Below the pieces are notes generated by a model that ran no database searches, had not been told where the DNA came from, and worked only from the letters and a program-made list of their open reading frames with translations. Positions 35,045 through 43,601 of a DNA stretch of 64,000 nucleotides are shown here, in pieces; within the stretch, counting starts at the first letter, position 1, and every line of letters begins with the position of its first letter. Where the stretch lies: assembly GCF_001687325.1 (NCBI RefSeq), contig NZ_LZRD01000023.1, positions 118,606 through 182,605 of the forward strand, read 5' to 3'. A program made the position numbers and the translations under genes. Source of the DNA: Streptomyces sp. PTY087I2 (lineage in GTDB: Bacteria; Actinomycetota; Actinomycetes; Streptomycetales; Streptomycetaceae).

Positions 35045-37525
35045 ATGGCATTCAATCACTTACCAGCAGCCATGCACGACGCCTTGGGACCATTGTCCGT
35101 CACGCCAGTGACACACTCGGTGCCGATGGCCAAGAATCACCGTCCCGGACGACCAGCCGAGAGCAGGGGCTCGCGCCCCTCTCCCGCCATGATCCTCGAC
35201 CGGCTCGCCACAGGGGCGGGCCGGGCCGCGCGCATCACTCATACGGAGCACTTGCCCCCGAGATCGGGAACCCATGCCATCTGGCCGGATCGCGTGCGGC
35301 CAGAAGTGATCTCGGCGATCGAGAAAGCCGGGATCGAGCATCCGTGGGCGCATCAGGCGGCCGCGGCCGAGCACGCTCTGGACGGCGAATCGGTCGTGAT
35401 CGCCACCGGCACGGCCTCCGGGAAGTCCCTGGCGTACCTGGCGCCGGTCCTCAGCACCCTCCTGGACGGCTCCGAGGCCCCCAACGGCCGTGGGGCCACC
35501 GCCCTGTACCTCGCCCCCACCAAGGCGCTCGCCGCCGACCAGCGCCGCTCCGTGAAGGCCCTGGCGGCCCCCCTCGGCAACGCCGTCCGGCCCGCGGTCT
35601 ACGACGGCGACACCCCGGTCGAGGAACGCGAATGGGTACGGCAGTACGCCAACTACGTCCTGACCAACCCCGACATGCTGCACCGCGGAATCCTCCCCTC
35701 CCATCCCCGCTGGTCCTCGTTCCTGCGCGCCCTGCGGTTCGTCGTGATCGACGAGTGCCACACCTACCGGGGCGTCTTCGGCTCCCACGTCGCCCAGGTC
35801 CTGCGCCGTCTGCGCCGCCTGTGTGCCCGTTACGGGGCCGATCCGGTCTTCCTGCTCGCCTCGGCCACTGCGGCGGACCCTGCGGTCGCAGCCGGGCGTC
35901 TGACGGGCCTGCCGGTCGTCGAGGTGTCCGACGACGCCTCCCCGCGCGGCGAGCTGGTCTTCGCCCTGTGGGAGCCCCCGCTGACCGACCTGCACGGCGA
36001 GAAGGGCGCCCCCGTACGCCGTACCGCGACGGCCGAGACCGCCGACCTGCTCACCGACCTGACCCTCCAGGACGTCCGCTCGGTCGCCTTCGTACGCTCC
36101 CGGCGCGGCGCGGAACTGATCTCGGTGATCGCCAAGGAGCGCCTCGCGGAGGTCGACCGCTCGCTGCCGAAGCGGGTCGCCGCCTATCGCGGGGGTTACC
36201 TTCCCGAGGAGCGCCGGGCCCTGGAGCGGGCGTTGCACTCCGGCGAGCTGCTCGGCCTGGCGGCCACCACCGCCCTGGAGCTCGGCATCGACGTCTCCGG
36301 ACTCGACTCGGTGGTCATCTGCGGCTACCCGGGCACGCGGGCCTCCCTCTGGCAGCAGGCGGGGCGGGCCGGCCGCTCGGGGCAGGGCGCCCTGGCCGTC
36401 CTCGTGGCCCGGGACGACCCGCTGGACACCTATCTGGTGCACCACCCGGAGGCGCTGTTCCGGCAGCCCGTCGAGTCGACGGTGCTGGACCCCGACAACC
36501 CCTATGTCCTGGCCCCCCACCTCTGCGCCGCGGCCGCCGAGCTCCCCCTCACCGAAGCCGACATCGCCCTCTTCGGCCCCGCCGTGCCCGAACTTCTGCC
36601 GCAACTGGAGGCAGCGAAACTGCTGCGCCGACGGGCGTCGGGCTGGCACTGGACCCGCCGCGAACGGGCCGCCGACCTCGCCGACATCCGAGGCGGGGGC
36701 GGCCGCCCCGTCCAGATCGTCGAGGAGGGCACCGGCCGGCTGCTGGGCACCGTCGACGCGGCCGCCGCCCACATGGCCGTCCACGAGGGATCCGTCCACC
36801 TACACCAGGGCCGCACCCACCTGGTCCGCAAACTGGACCTGGAGGACTCCGTGGCCCTCGTCGAACAGGCCGAACCCCCGTATTCGACGGTCGCCCGCGA
36901 CACGACGGCCATCACCGTCCTGGAGACCGACACCGAGATCCCCTGGGGCCAGGGGCGGCTCTGCTACGGCTCCGTCGAGGTCACCAACCAGGTCGTCTCC
37001 TTCCTCCGCCGCAAACTCATCACCGGGGAGGTCCTGGGCGAGACCAAGCTCGACCTGCCGCCCCGCACTCTGCGCACCCGCGCCGTCTGGTGGACGGTCA
37101 CCGAGGACCAACTCGACGCCGCCCGCGTCAACCCGGAGATCCTCGGCGGCGCCCTGCACGCCGCCGAACACGCCTCGATCGGGCTCCTCCCCCTCTTCGC
37201 CACCTGCGACCGCTGGGACATCGGCGGCGTCTCCGTACCGCTGCACCCGGACACCCTCCTGCCGACGGTCTTCGTCTACGATGGCCACCCCGGCGGAGCC
37301 GGATTCGCCGAGCGGGCCTTCCACACCGCCCGCGCCTGGCTGACGGCGACCCGGGAAGCCATCGCGTCCTGCGAGTGCGAGGCGGGCTGCCCCTCCTGCA
37401 TCCAGTCCCCCAAGTGCGGCAACGGCAACGAGCCCCTGCACAAACGCGGAGCCGTACGCCTCCTCACCGAGCTCCTCAGAGCCGCCCCCGTGCCCCCGGA
37501 CGAACCAGCCACCGCAGAGGACTGA
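35045..37525 (+). CDS. DEAD/DEAH helicase with DUF1998 zinc domain (MrfA/Hrq1-like)
   Basis: This 826-residue helicase starts at ATG 35045 (MAFNHLPAAMHDALG). Motif I is IATGTASGKS near residue 118, motif II VVIDECHTY, motif III LASATA, and motifs V-VI TTALELGIDVSGLD and QQAGRAGRSGQG. The C-terminal DUF1998 part has the four-Cys cluster CECEAGCPSC near residue 780. This architecture matches B. subtilis MrfA, a 3'-5' helicase for mitomycin-type damage. A repair role is inferred from family. It is transcribed divergently from bldG. Confidence 0.92.
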   Translation: MAFNHLPAAMHDALGPLSVTPVTHSVPMAKNHRPGRPAESRGSRPSPAMILDRLATGAGRAARITHTEHLPPRSGTHAIWPDRVRPEVISAIEKAGIEHPWAHQAAAAEHALDGESVVIATGTASGKSLAYLAPVLSTLLDGSEAPNGRGATALYLAPTKALAADQRRSVKALAAPLGNAVRPAVYDGDTPVEEREWVRQYANYVLTNPDMLHRGILPSHPRWSSFLRALRFVVIDECHTYRGVFGSHVAQVLRRLRRLCARYGADPVFLLASATAADPAVAAGRLTGLPVVEVSDDASPRGELVFALWEPPLTDLHGEKGAPVRRTATAETADLLTDLTLQDVRSVAFVRSRRGAELISVIAKERLAEVDRSLPKRVAAYRGGYLPEERRALERALHSGELLGLAATTALELGIDVSGLDSVVICGYPGTRASLWQQAGRAGRSGQGALAVLVARDDPLDTYLVHHPEALFRQPVESTVLDPDNPYVLAPHLCAAAAELPLTEADIALFGPAVPELLPQLEAAKLLRRRASGWHWTRRERAADLADIRGGGGRPVQIVEEGTGRLLGTVDAAAAHMAVHEGSVHLHQGRTHLVRKLDLEDSVALVEQAEPPYSTVARDTTAITVLETDTEIPWGQGRLCYGSVEVTNQVVSFLRRKLITGEVLGETKLDLPPRTLRTRAVWWTVTEDQLDAARVNPEILGGALHAAEHASIGLLPLFATCDRWDIGGVSVPLHPDTLLPTVFVYDGHPGGAGFAERAFHTARAWLTATREAIASCECEAGCPSCIQSPKCGNGNEPLHKRGAVRLLTELLRAAPVPPDEPATAED

Positions 37526-37576
37526 CCCAACGAGGCGGAACCCAACGGCCAACCCACCCGCCACACCGCCAGAACC

Positions 37577-38077
37577 TCAGGGCCCGACACTCGGCTCACC
37601 CAGACCCTCGGCCAAGGGATCAGCCGAAAGCCCAACACGCGGCTCGGCCGGAGGGCCCGCGCGGGACCTGACCGTGGGTAGGTAGGGCCCGAATCCCGAG
37701 CGGGCGGTCACATCGGCGACCTCCCCCTCCACCGCGCAGCGAACGACCACGGCGTCCTGCGCCAAGGCCACCCTCCGCGCCGCCTCACACGCAACCTCCG
37801 CCCCCTCCAGCGCCCGGTCCGCAGCCGCGAGAGCCGCCAGATCCGCGGCCCCGCCCGCCCGGTGACGGGCCGCCACCGCCTGCCCCAACGCGAGCACCGC
37901 GGCGAAGACGGTGCACAGACCGGCCGCGGTGACAGCCACCCACACGGTCGCCACGCCCCGGTCCGCACCGCCGCCCGCGCCCCGGCCCCCACGGCAGCCC
38001 CACCGCCGGAACACACCCCGACTCAGTCCCCGCCCAAGGCCACCCAGCCGCCAACCCCCAACTCTTCTCGCTCTCAT
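37577..38077 (-). CDS. TadG/Rv3654c-like pseudopilin of the Tad locus
   Basis: This 166-residue protein is the last gene of the Tad operon. After an Arg/Gly-rich N terminus comes DRGVATVWVAVTAAG, a helix of about 22 residues, and a helical ectodomain rich in Ala. The Glu-5 of true prepilins is missing. The final 25 residues are Pro/Gly-rich. Its ATG at 38077 overlaps the stop of the TadE-like gene. Confidence 0.75.
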   Translation of the reverse strand: MRARRVGGWRLGGLGRGLSRGVFRRWGCRGGRGAGGGADRGVATVWVAVTAAGLCTVFAAVLALGQAVAARHRAGGAADLAALAAADRALEGAEVACEAARRVALAQDAVVVRCAVEGEVADVTARSGFGPYLPTVRSRAGPPAEPRVGLSADPLAEGLGEPSVGP

Positions 38078-38643
38078 GGCCCGGCACCCCCCACCGTGTC
38101 CTCCGCCAGGGCAGCCGCCTCGGCGCTCAACGTCAGGGCCAGCACACCCGGCCCCCGGGTCGGCGCCTCCACCCGGACGCGCCACAGGTCCCCCGCCCGC
38201 CCCAACGCGACCCGAGCGCCCTGGGGCGCCGCGCCACGCGCGGCGTCCAGCACCGCCGCCTCCGGTTCCGAACGGGCCGCGGCCCGGGCCCCCGCCCGCG
38301 CCGCATCCACGCACCGGATCTGGTCCGCGGCGGCCGTCAACACCCAGAGCAGAGCCAAGGCGAACGCCACCAGCACCGGAATCACCACAGCCGCCTCAGC
38401 GGTCACCGCGCCCCGATCGCCGGCCCGATCACCGAGCCGATCACCGAGCCGATGGTCGCCTCGGCCGTCACCCCGGCCGTCACCCCGGCGGCCGCCCCCG
38501 TCCCCGCTCGGGGCCCGGCCCCGGTGCCGCCCGTGCGCGGGGCCCCGGCTGAAACACCGGGAGAGGCACCGGGGAAGGCACCGGCACGACGCCCCGAACC
38601 GAGCCCCCGGGCTGGCCCCCAACCCCACCTCAGAACTTCGCAT
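38074..38643 (-). CDS. TadE-like minor pseudopilin
   Basis: The only well-formed part is from about residue 75: DRGAVTAEAAVVIPVLVAFAL, a Gly-cleavage class III signal with Glu at +5, then a transmembrane helix and an Ala-rich ectodomain. The first 75 residues (many Arg, Cys, Gly-Asp repeats) look non-native, so the true start may be internal. The listed ATG 38643 lies within the last codons of the pilin gene. TadE-type proteins are processed like pilins and help assemble the Flp fibre. Confidence 0.7.
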   Translation of the reverse strand: MRSSEVGLGASPGARFGASCRCLPRCLSRCFSRGPAHGRHRGRAPSGDGGGRRGDGRGDGRGDHRLGDRLGDRAGDRGAVTAEAAVVIPVLVAFALALLWVLTAAADQIRCVDAARAGARAAARSEPEAAVLDAARGAAPQGARVALGRAGDLWRVRVEAPTRGPGVLALTLSAEAAALAEDTVGGAGP

Positions 38644-38896
38644 CGAGTGCGCCCTCGACCAGTGACTGCAACGCCGACAGCACCGGCCCGCTGTTCACCA
38701 CCTTGTAGAGCACCGCCGCGAAGGCGCACGCCGCGATCGTTCCCACCGCGTACTCGGAGGTGGTCATCCCCCGATCGGACCGGCCGAGCCGCCCCGCCCA
38801 CCGCGCGGACCACTTCGCCCGCCGGTCCAGAGACTCCGTGAACAGCCGTCCCCCGCGCAGAGCGCCGACGGCCCGGTCCCAGAACTTCGTTTCCAT
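38630..38896 (-). CDS. Flp-type prepilin (DUF4244)
   Basis: This 88-residue protein has a cytoplasmic leader of about 43 residues ending in Gly, followed by MTTSEYAVGTIAACAFA. Glu at +5 and Tyr at +6 after the Gly are the Flp prepilin hallmark. A single hydrophobic helix and a short C-terminal helix (LSALQSLVEGALDAKF) complete it. It is the likely major subunit of the structure built by this locus. It is 130 bases downstream of the tadC-like gene. Confidence 0.85.
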   Translation of the reverse strand: METKFWDRAVGALRGGRLFTESLDRRAKWSARWAGRLGRSDRGMTTSEYAVGTIAACAFAAVLYKVVNSGPVLSALQSLVEGALDAKF

Positions 38897-39026
38897 TTCA
38901 TCCCCCGATGAGCATCGATGACGATCGGGCGTCCGAATGGAACACCCGTGAGTGACAGCGAAAATGAATGACCGACAGAACGACCGACCCGATAGCCGCA
39001 GCAGCGATCGCGAACCGTGCGCGGCC

Positions 39027-39869
39027 TCACCGGCCAGGACCGCCGGTCGCGAGCAGGTCGCCGGCCAGGCCGATGATCACCGGCGCCACCCCGACCGCCA
39101 GGAAGGCGGGGAGGAAGCAGAGGCCGACCGGCGCGGTGATCAGCACCCCGGCCCGTTGCGCCCGCGCCACTGCCGTGGCGGCTCGCTCGGCGCGTATCGA
39201 CGCGGCCAGCCTGGCGATGGGCTCCGCCGCCGGGGCCCCTGTCGCACCTGCCCGGTGCAGACAGCGGGCCAGCGGGCCTGCGCCCGGTATCTCCCCGAAC
39301 CGGCCCCACGCCTCGGCAGGTTCGCCGCCGAGCCGGATCTCCACGGCGGTTCGGGCGAGCCGGTCTCCGACCGGGCCGCCGATGGAACGGCCCACCTCCT
39401 CGGCCGCCTCCCGGGGACCGGCCCCGACCGCGACACAGGCGGCCAGCAGATCCGCGGCCAGGGGAAGCTGCCCGGCGATCACGGCGCGCTCCGGAGGGCT
39501 CTGGCCGGGACGATCGCGGGGCCGGGTCCGCTGCCACCGCCACATCCCGTACGCCGCGGCCGCCCCGACCGCGCAGCCGAGCACATCGCCGACCAGAATC
39601 CATCCGGTCAGCCAGGCCCCTCCCGGAGCCGCCCATCGCCGCGCGGCCTCGGAAAGGCTCGGACCGCCGCTCGACCGAAGCCGCGCAACCAGCCGGCCCA
39701 GCCTGCCGGGCCGTGGGGCCGCATCCGTCCCCAACAACTGCGCGCCCCGCCCACGAACCGCTCGTTTCCGGTATCTGGCAACGATCACGGCTGCCACCTG
39801 CACCGCCGTCCCCAGCACCGCCGCCGACATCCCCAGGCTGTGGAGAACTTCTCCGCCCACCACGTTCAC
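39027..39869 (-). CDS. tadC: TadC-like inner membrane platform protein
   Basis: This 280-residue type II secretion F-domain protein has helices at about residues 10-30, 85-105, 220-240 and 255-275. The cytoplasmic F domain contains LLAACVAVGAGPREAAEEVG and GGEPAEAWGRFGEIPG. It overlaps the tadB-like gene by ATGA and pairs with that product in the pilus platform. Confidence 0.85.
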   Translation of the reverse strand: MNVVGGEVLHSLGMSAAVLGTAVQVAAVIVARYRKRAVRGRGAQLLGTDAAPRPGRLGRLVARLRSSGGPSLSEAARRWAAPGGAWLTGWILVGDVLGCAVGAAAAYGMWRWQRTRPRDRPGQSPPERAVIAGQLPLAADLLAACVAVGAGPREAAEEVGRSIGGPVGDRLARTAVEIRLGGEPAEAWGRFGEIPGAGPLARCLHRAGATGAPAAEPIARLAASIRAERAATAVARAQRAGVLITAPVGLCFLPAFLAVGVAPVIIGLAGDLLATGGPGR

Positions 39870-40822
39870 GCCGCCTCACCTCCCCGCACAATCCGGCCGG
39901 CCCAGTACAGCCCGGCCGCCTCCAGGAACGAGCCCACCGCCAGACAGGCCAGGCCGCCCGGGGTGTGCAGCAGTACGCGCAGGGGCTCGGCGCCGAGAGC
40001 CGCGCCCAGCCCCAGACCCGCGACGGGGAGCAGCGCCAGGACCACGACCGTCGACCACGCCCCCGCCAGCTGGGCGCGCAACTCCTCCCGTCTGCGCCGG
40101 TCCTCCCGTAGCGCGGCCTCCAGGCGCTCCAGCCCGGCCGCCAGGCCCGCCCCGCCGTCCACGGCGACTCGCCAGCACGCGGCCATCCCGGCCAGACCGC
40201 CCATCCCCGGGCCCTCCGCCGCCTGCCGCAGCGCGGCCGACACATCCCCGCCGAACCGTGCCGCCGCCAACACCGCGGCCTCCGCCTCCCCCAGCCTGCT
40301 GCCGGAAGCGGTCGTCGCCGCAGGTCCGTCCTGCGCGACGCCTTCTCGCAGCGCGACCAGCAGCGCCTGTCCCGGCTCGCGCCCGGCCCGCAACTCCCCG
40401 ACCACGGCTCCGCACAACGCCGCGACCGCGACCGCTCCTCTCTCCGCCTCCCGCGCTCCGGCCCGCCTCCGCAGCCATCGGCGTACCAACGGGACCGCCA
40501 CGGCTCCCGCGACCAGCGGCAGCACCGAACTCCCCAGCACCGCGAGCAGGACCGCGCCCGGAACACACCACCACTCCCGACGCCCCCGGGCCATCTCAGT
40601 CACGCGCCCCCAGGCCTTGAGCAGACGTAACCACCGGCCCCACGACCGCCGCGGCTCGGGCTGAGCGTCCACGAACAGCACCCGCGCCCGCCGCACCCCC
40701 GGCTCCCGCATCATCGCGATCCACACCGCCGAGCCCGCGCAGAGAGCCACCGCATGGGCCGCGTACGCCGATGTCACCGCCGTCGCCGCCATCACCATCT
40801 CCGCCGTCGCCGTCGCCGTCAC
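39866..40822 (-). CDS. tadB: TadB-like inner membrane platform protein
   Basis: This 318-residue type II secretion F-family protein has helices near residues 12-30, 80-115, 260-280 and 290-310. The F domain contains AVVGELRAGREPGQALLVAL and VDGGAGLAAGLERLEAALRE. I chose GTG 40822 because it overlaps the tadA stop (GTGA). ATG 40798 is an alternative. Confidence 0.85.
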   Translation of the reverse strand: MTATATAEMVMAATAVTSAYAAHAVALCAGSAVWIAMMREPGVRRARVLFVDAQPEPRRSWGRWLRLLKAWGRVTEMARGRREWWCVPGAVLLAVLGSSVLPLVAGAVAVPLVRRWLRRRAGAREAERGAVAVAALCGAVVGELRAGREPGQALLVALREGVAQDGPAATTASGSRLGEAEAAVLAAARFGGDVSAALRQAAEGPGMGGLAGMAACWRVAVDGGAGLAAGLERLEAALREDRRRREELRAQLAGAWSTVVVLALLPVAGLGLGAALGAEPLRVLLHTPGGLACLAVGSFLEAAGLYWAGRIVRGGEAA

Positions 40823-41967
40823 AGCGCACCGCCGATCAGCGACCGCAGCCGTTCCCATCCCCGCTCCGGAACGAAGCCACCGACACCCCAGCTCAGCGCC
40901 GGGACCGTGAAGACGAGGCCGGCGGCATCCCGCTCCAGGACATGCACCTCGGCGACCCGTCGTTGCCCCGCGCGGTCCCGTACAAGGTGAACGACCACCG
41001 AGAGCGCGGCCGACAACTGGCTGTGCAGGGCGACCCGGTCGAGGCCGGCCGCAGTACCCAGGGCCTCCAGTCGGGCGGGGACATGTTCGGCTGCGTTCGC
41101 GTGGACGGTGCCGCACCCTCCTTCGTGTCCGGTGTTCAAGGCGGCCAGCAACTGGGTCACTTCGGCGCCTCGCACCTCGCCGACCACCAGCCGGTCGGGT
41201 CTCATGCGCAGCGCCTGCCGCACGAGATCGCGCAACGTCACGCGGCCCGCGCCCTCCTGGTTGGCCGGGCGGGACTCCAGACGGACCACATGGGGATGGT
41301 CAGGTCGCAGTTCGGCGGAGTCCTCGGCGAGCACGATCCGCTCGTTCACGCCGACCGCGCCCAGCAGGCTGGAGAGAAGCGTCGTCTTGCCCGCCCCGGT
41401 GCCCCCGCTGATCACGTAGGAGATCCGGGCTTCCACGAGGGCCCGCAGGATCCGGTCGCCGCCCGGCGGCACGGTACCCGCGTCCACCAACTCCGCGAGC
41501 GAGAAGGCCCGTGGGCGCACCACGCGCAGGGAGAGGCAGGTCGAGCCGACGGCCACCGGGGGCAGCACGGCGTGCATCCGTGTTCCGTCGGGCAGTCGTG
41601 CGTCGACCCAGGGCCGTGCGTCGTCCAGCCTCCTGCCGGCCACCGCCGCGAGACGCTGGGCCAGCCTCCGGACCGCCGCCGCGTCCGAGAAGGTGACGCC
41701 CGTCAGCTGGAGCCCGCCGCCCCGGTCCACCCACACCCGGTCCGGTGCGGACACCAGCACATCGGTCACCTCGGGATCCGCGAGCAACGGCTCCAGCACG
41801 CCCGTGCCGACGAGTTCACCGCGCAGCTCCTCTGCCGCCCCGAGCACCTCGGCATCCCCCAGCAGCCTCCCCTGGGCCCGCAGGGCGGCGGCCACCCCGG
41901 CAGGTGTGGGAGCGGCGCCGCTACGTGCCAGCCGCTGACGTACGGCGTCGAGCAGTTCTTCCGTCAT
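40819..41967 (-). CDS. tadA: TadA secretion ATPase
   Basis: This 382-residue hexameric ATPase of the VirB11/CpaF family powers the Tad machine. The N-terminal domain is at 1-170. The ATPase has ISGGTGAGKTTLLSSLLG (Walker A near residue 190), the Asp box VLAEDSAELR, Walker B MRPDRLVVGEVRG and the His box GHEGGCGTVHANA. It is coupled by overlapping codons to ssd before it and tadB after it. Confidence 0.95.
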   Translation of the reverse strand: MTEELLDAVRQRLARSGAAPTPAGVAAALRAQGRLLGDAEVLGAAEELRGELVGTGVLEPLLADPEVTDVLVSAPDRVWVDRGGGLQLTGVTFSDAAAVRRLAQRLAAVAGRRLDDARPWVDARLPDGTRMHAVLPPVAVGSTCLSLRVVRPRAFSLAELVDAGTVPPGGDRILRALVEARISYVISGGTGAGKTTLLSSLLGAVGVNERIVLAEDSAELRPDHPHVVRLESRPANQEGAGRVTLRDLVRQALRMRPDRLVVGEVRGAEVTQLLAALNTGHEGGCGTVHANAAEHVPARLEALGTAAGLDRVALHSQLSAALSVVVHLVRDRAGQRRVAEVHVLERDAAGLVFTVPALSWGVGGFVPERGWERLRSLIGGAL

Positions 41968-43100
41968 GCCGCCCCTCCCCCGGGCAGGCCGGTCACGGGA
42001 CTCGTGTCTCCCGCTGCCGCCACCTGGTCCCAGAAGGCCGCGCAGAACCGGGCCAGCGAGCTCCGGGCGTTGCCGCCGGGCGGGGTGCCGTCGTCCTGGG
42101 AGTCGAGAAGTCCTGATTCCCAGGGGAGTTCACCGACGAGCGGAAGGCCGATGGCCCGGGCCACCCACCGCCCGTCCAGTCCCGACGCATACGGGCCCCG
42201 GGGCACCACCCGCAGGTCGTCCAGCACCATTCCGGCCGTGGACGCGACGCGCTTGGCCGCTGCCACCGCGCGCAGTTCGCCCGGCACCACGAGCAGCCCG
42301 AGATCGAGTTGGGCCAGGGCCTCGGCGACTCCCTCGTCGACCCGGCGCGGGAGGTCCACGACCACCACTCCACCGAGCCGACGCGCGGCGGCGAGCACCG
42401 CCCGCATCGCCTGCGGCGGGATCACCACCTCGTCGTCCCGTCCCCAGCTCAGCACCCGCAGCCCGTGGAGCGCGGGCAGCGAGTCCTCAAGGGCTCCGCC
42501 TCCGAGCCGCCCCTTCGACTGCGCGAAATCCGGCCACCGCATGCCCTCGGCCCGTTCGCCGCCGAGCAGGACGTCGATGCCGCCTCCCAGCGGGTCGGCG
42601 TCGATCAGCATCGTCCGCCGACCCGCCCTCGCCGCACTCACGGCAAGGGCGCAGGCCAGCGTCGATGCGCCGGAGCCGCCCCGGCCGCCCATCACGCCGA
42701 CGGTGAGCGCGGGCCGTCCCACGCCTTCGGCGGCGTTGGCGATCTGATCGACGAGCCAGCCCTCGGAATCGGGAAGCCGCAGCACATACTCGGCGCCGAT
42801 CTCCACCGCCCGCCGCCATACGTCCGGATCGTCCTGGTCCCGGCCGACCAGCATCACCCCCTTCCTCCGGCCGGCGCCCCGGCATCGCGCGGCGGCGTCA
42901 TCGCCCACCAGCACCATCGGAGCCCGCTCCCAGCTGCCACGACGCCCGGGCGGCCCGTGATGAACCTCCGGCTCGGCACCGGCCGCCGCGCACAGCCGCA
43001 GCAGGTCGTCGAGCAGCTCCACGTCCTCCGTCACGATCAGCGGGCCTCCGCGCCGCCCGCCGACGACCGCCGCCTCTTCTCCTGCGAGGGATCCAGCCAC
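41964..43100 (-). CDS. ssd: Ssd/CpaE-like MinD-family protein heading the Tad operon
   Basis: This 378-residue protein has an N-terminal receiver-like region (about 1-125) that lacks a clear phospho-Asp. A MinD/ParA-type domain follows with MGGRGGSGASTLACALA, where the P-loop Lys is replaced (GSGAS), then LIDADPLGGG. This matches the septum-site-determining Ssd proteins of Actinobacteria (Rv3660c family), which precede tad genes. It probably positions the Tad machine. The ATG-less start at 43100 is GTG. Confidence 0.88.
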   Translation of the reverse strand: MAGSLAGEEAAVVGGRRGGPLIVTEDVELLDDLLRLCAAAGAEPEVHHGPPGRRGSWERAPMVLVGDDAAARCRGAGRRKGVMLVGRDQDDPDVWRRAVEIGAEYVLRLPDSEGWLVDQIANAAEGVGRPALTVGVMGGRGGSGASTLACALAVSAARAGRRTMLIDADPLGGGIDVLLGGERAEGMRWPDFAQSKGRLGGGALEDSLPALHGLRVLSWGRDDEVVIPPQAMRAVLAAARRLGGVVVVDLPRRVDEGVAEALAQLDLGLLVVPGELRAVAAAKRVASTAGMVLDDLRVVPRGPYASGLDGRWVARAIGLPLVGELPWESGLLDSQDDGTPPGGNARSSLARFCAAFWDQVAAAGDTSPVTGLPGGGAA

Positions 43101-43228
43101 GATCTCCGCCCCCTTCTCACTGCCCCTTCAGTGCGGTTCGCGGTGTTCTCGGAGCGTTTCCGAGATGCGCGATTCCGGCACCCGCGGACTTCGCGGGTGG
43201 AATCAACGTGCAGCACCGCGGAAAAACA

Positions 43229-43275
43229 TGTGGATCTTGATGGAAAACTGTGGACAACCCCGGGGTTGTGAATAA
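43229..43275. promoter_or_regulatory. Cluster of three DnaA-box-like sites
   Basis: Read on the minus strand, 43257-43249 is TTGTCCACA (the Streptomyces DnaA box consensus) and 43275-43267 is TTATTCACA (an E. coli-type perfect box). 43237-43229 is AGATCCACA, a weaker match. Spacing is 20 and 18 bases, all in the same orientation. They lie about 130-175 bases upstream of the ssd start. Confidence 0.55.
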
Positions 43276-43431
43276 CTTCGTCACCCAAACCAGCGACTTC
43301 CGGAGTGCAGCCCCTTGGCTACACACTGTGACGAGACGAGTCGCACGAGGGTCGGCTCACACGATCAGGCCGATGACGGCCGGATGGGAGACATAAGGTG
43401 GTTTCCGCCCCTAAAACGCGTCCGGACATGC

Positions 43432-43466
43432 GACGACCCCCGCCGGGGGGGAGAGCGGGGGTCGTC
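43432..43466. terminator. 12-bp C/G hairpin upstream of the HAD gene
   Basis: A perfect 12-bp stem (43432-43443 with 43455-43466) encloses a G-rich loop. It does not directly follow any gene end, so it may be a leader structure or insulator rather than a terminator. Confidence 0.5.
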
Positions 43467-43601
43467 CCCACGGCCGACTCGGGGGGGGAGGAGTCGGACC
43501 GGGTTAGCACGGTCGCGAACGATCCGTGACTTCCATGGTGTACCCGAGGCCCTTCTCAGGCAAACCCACGCGCCGGAGTTTACGCCGAATGGTGGGCCCC
43601 T

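Larger units (their letters stand above)
43101..43601. other. Gene-free divergent region between ssd and the HAD gene
   Basis: These 500 bases hold the promoters for the Tad operon (minus) and the HAD gene (plus), the DnaA-box-like cluster at 43229-43275 and the hairpin at 43432-43466. No gene was recognised. Confidence 0.6.

Noticed and set aside
34648..37671. Plus-strand 1,007-residue frame overlapping bldG and the helicase
   Set aside because: Helicase motifs are in a different frame starting at 35045; this frame is Pro/Arg/Gly noise.
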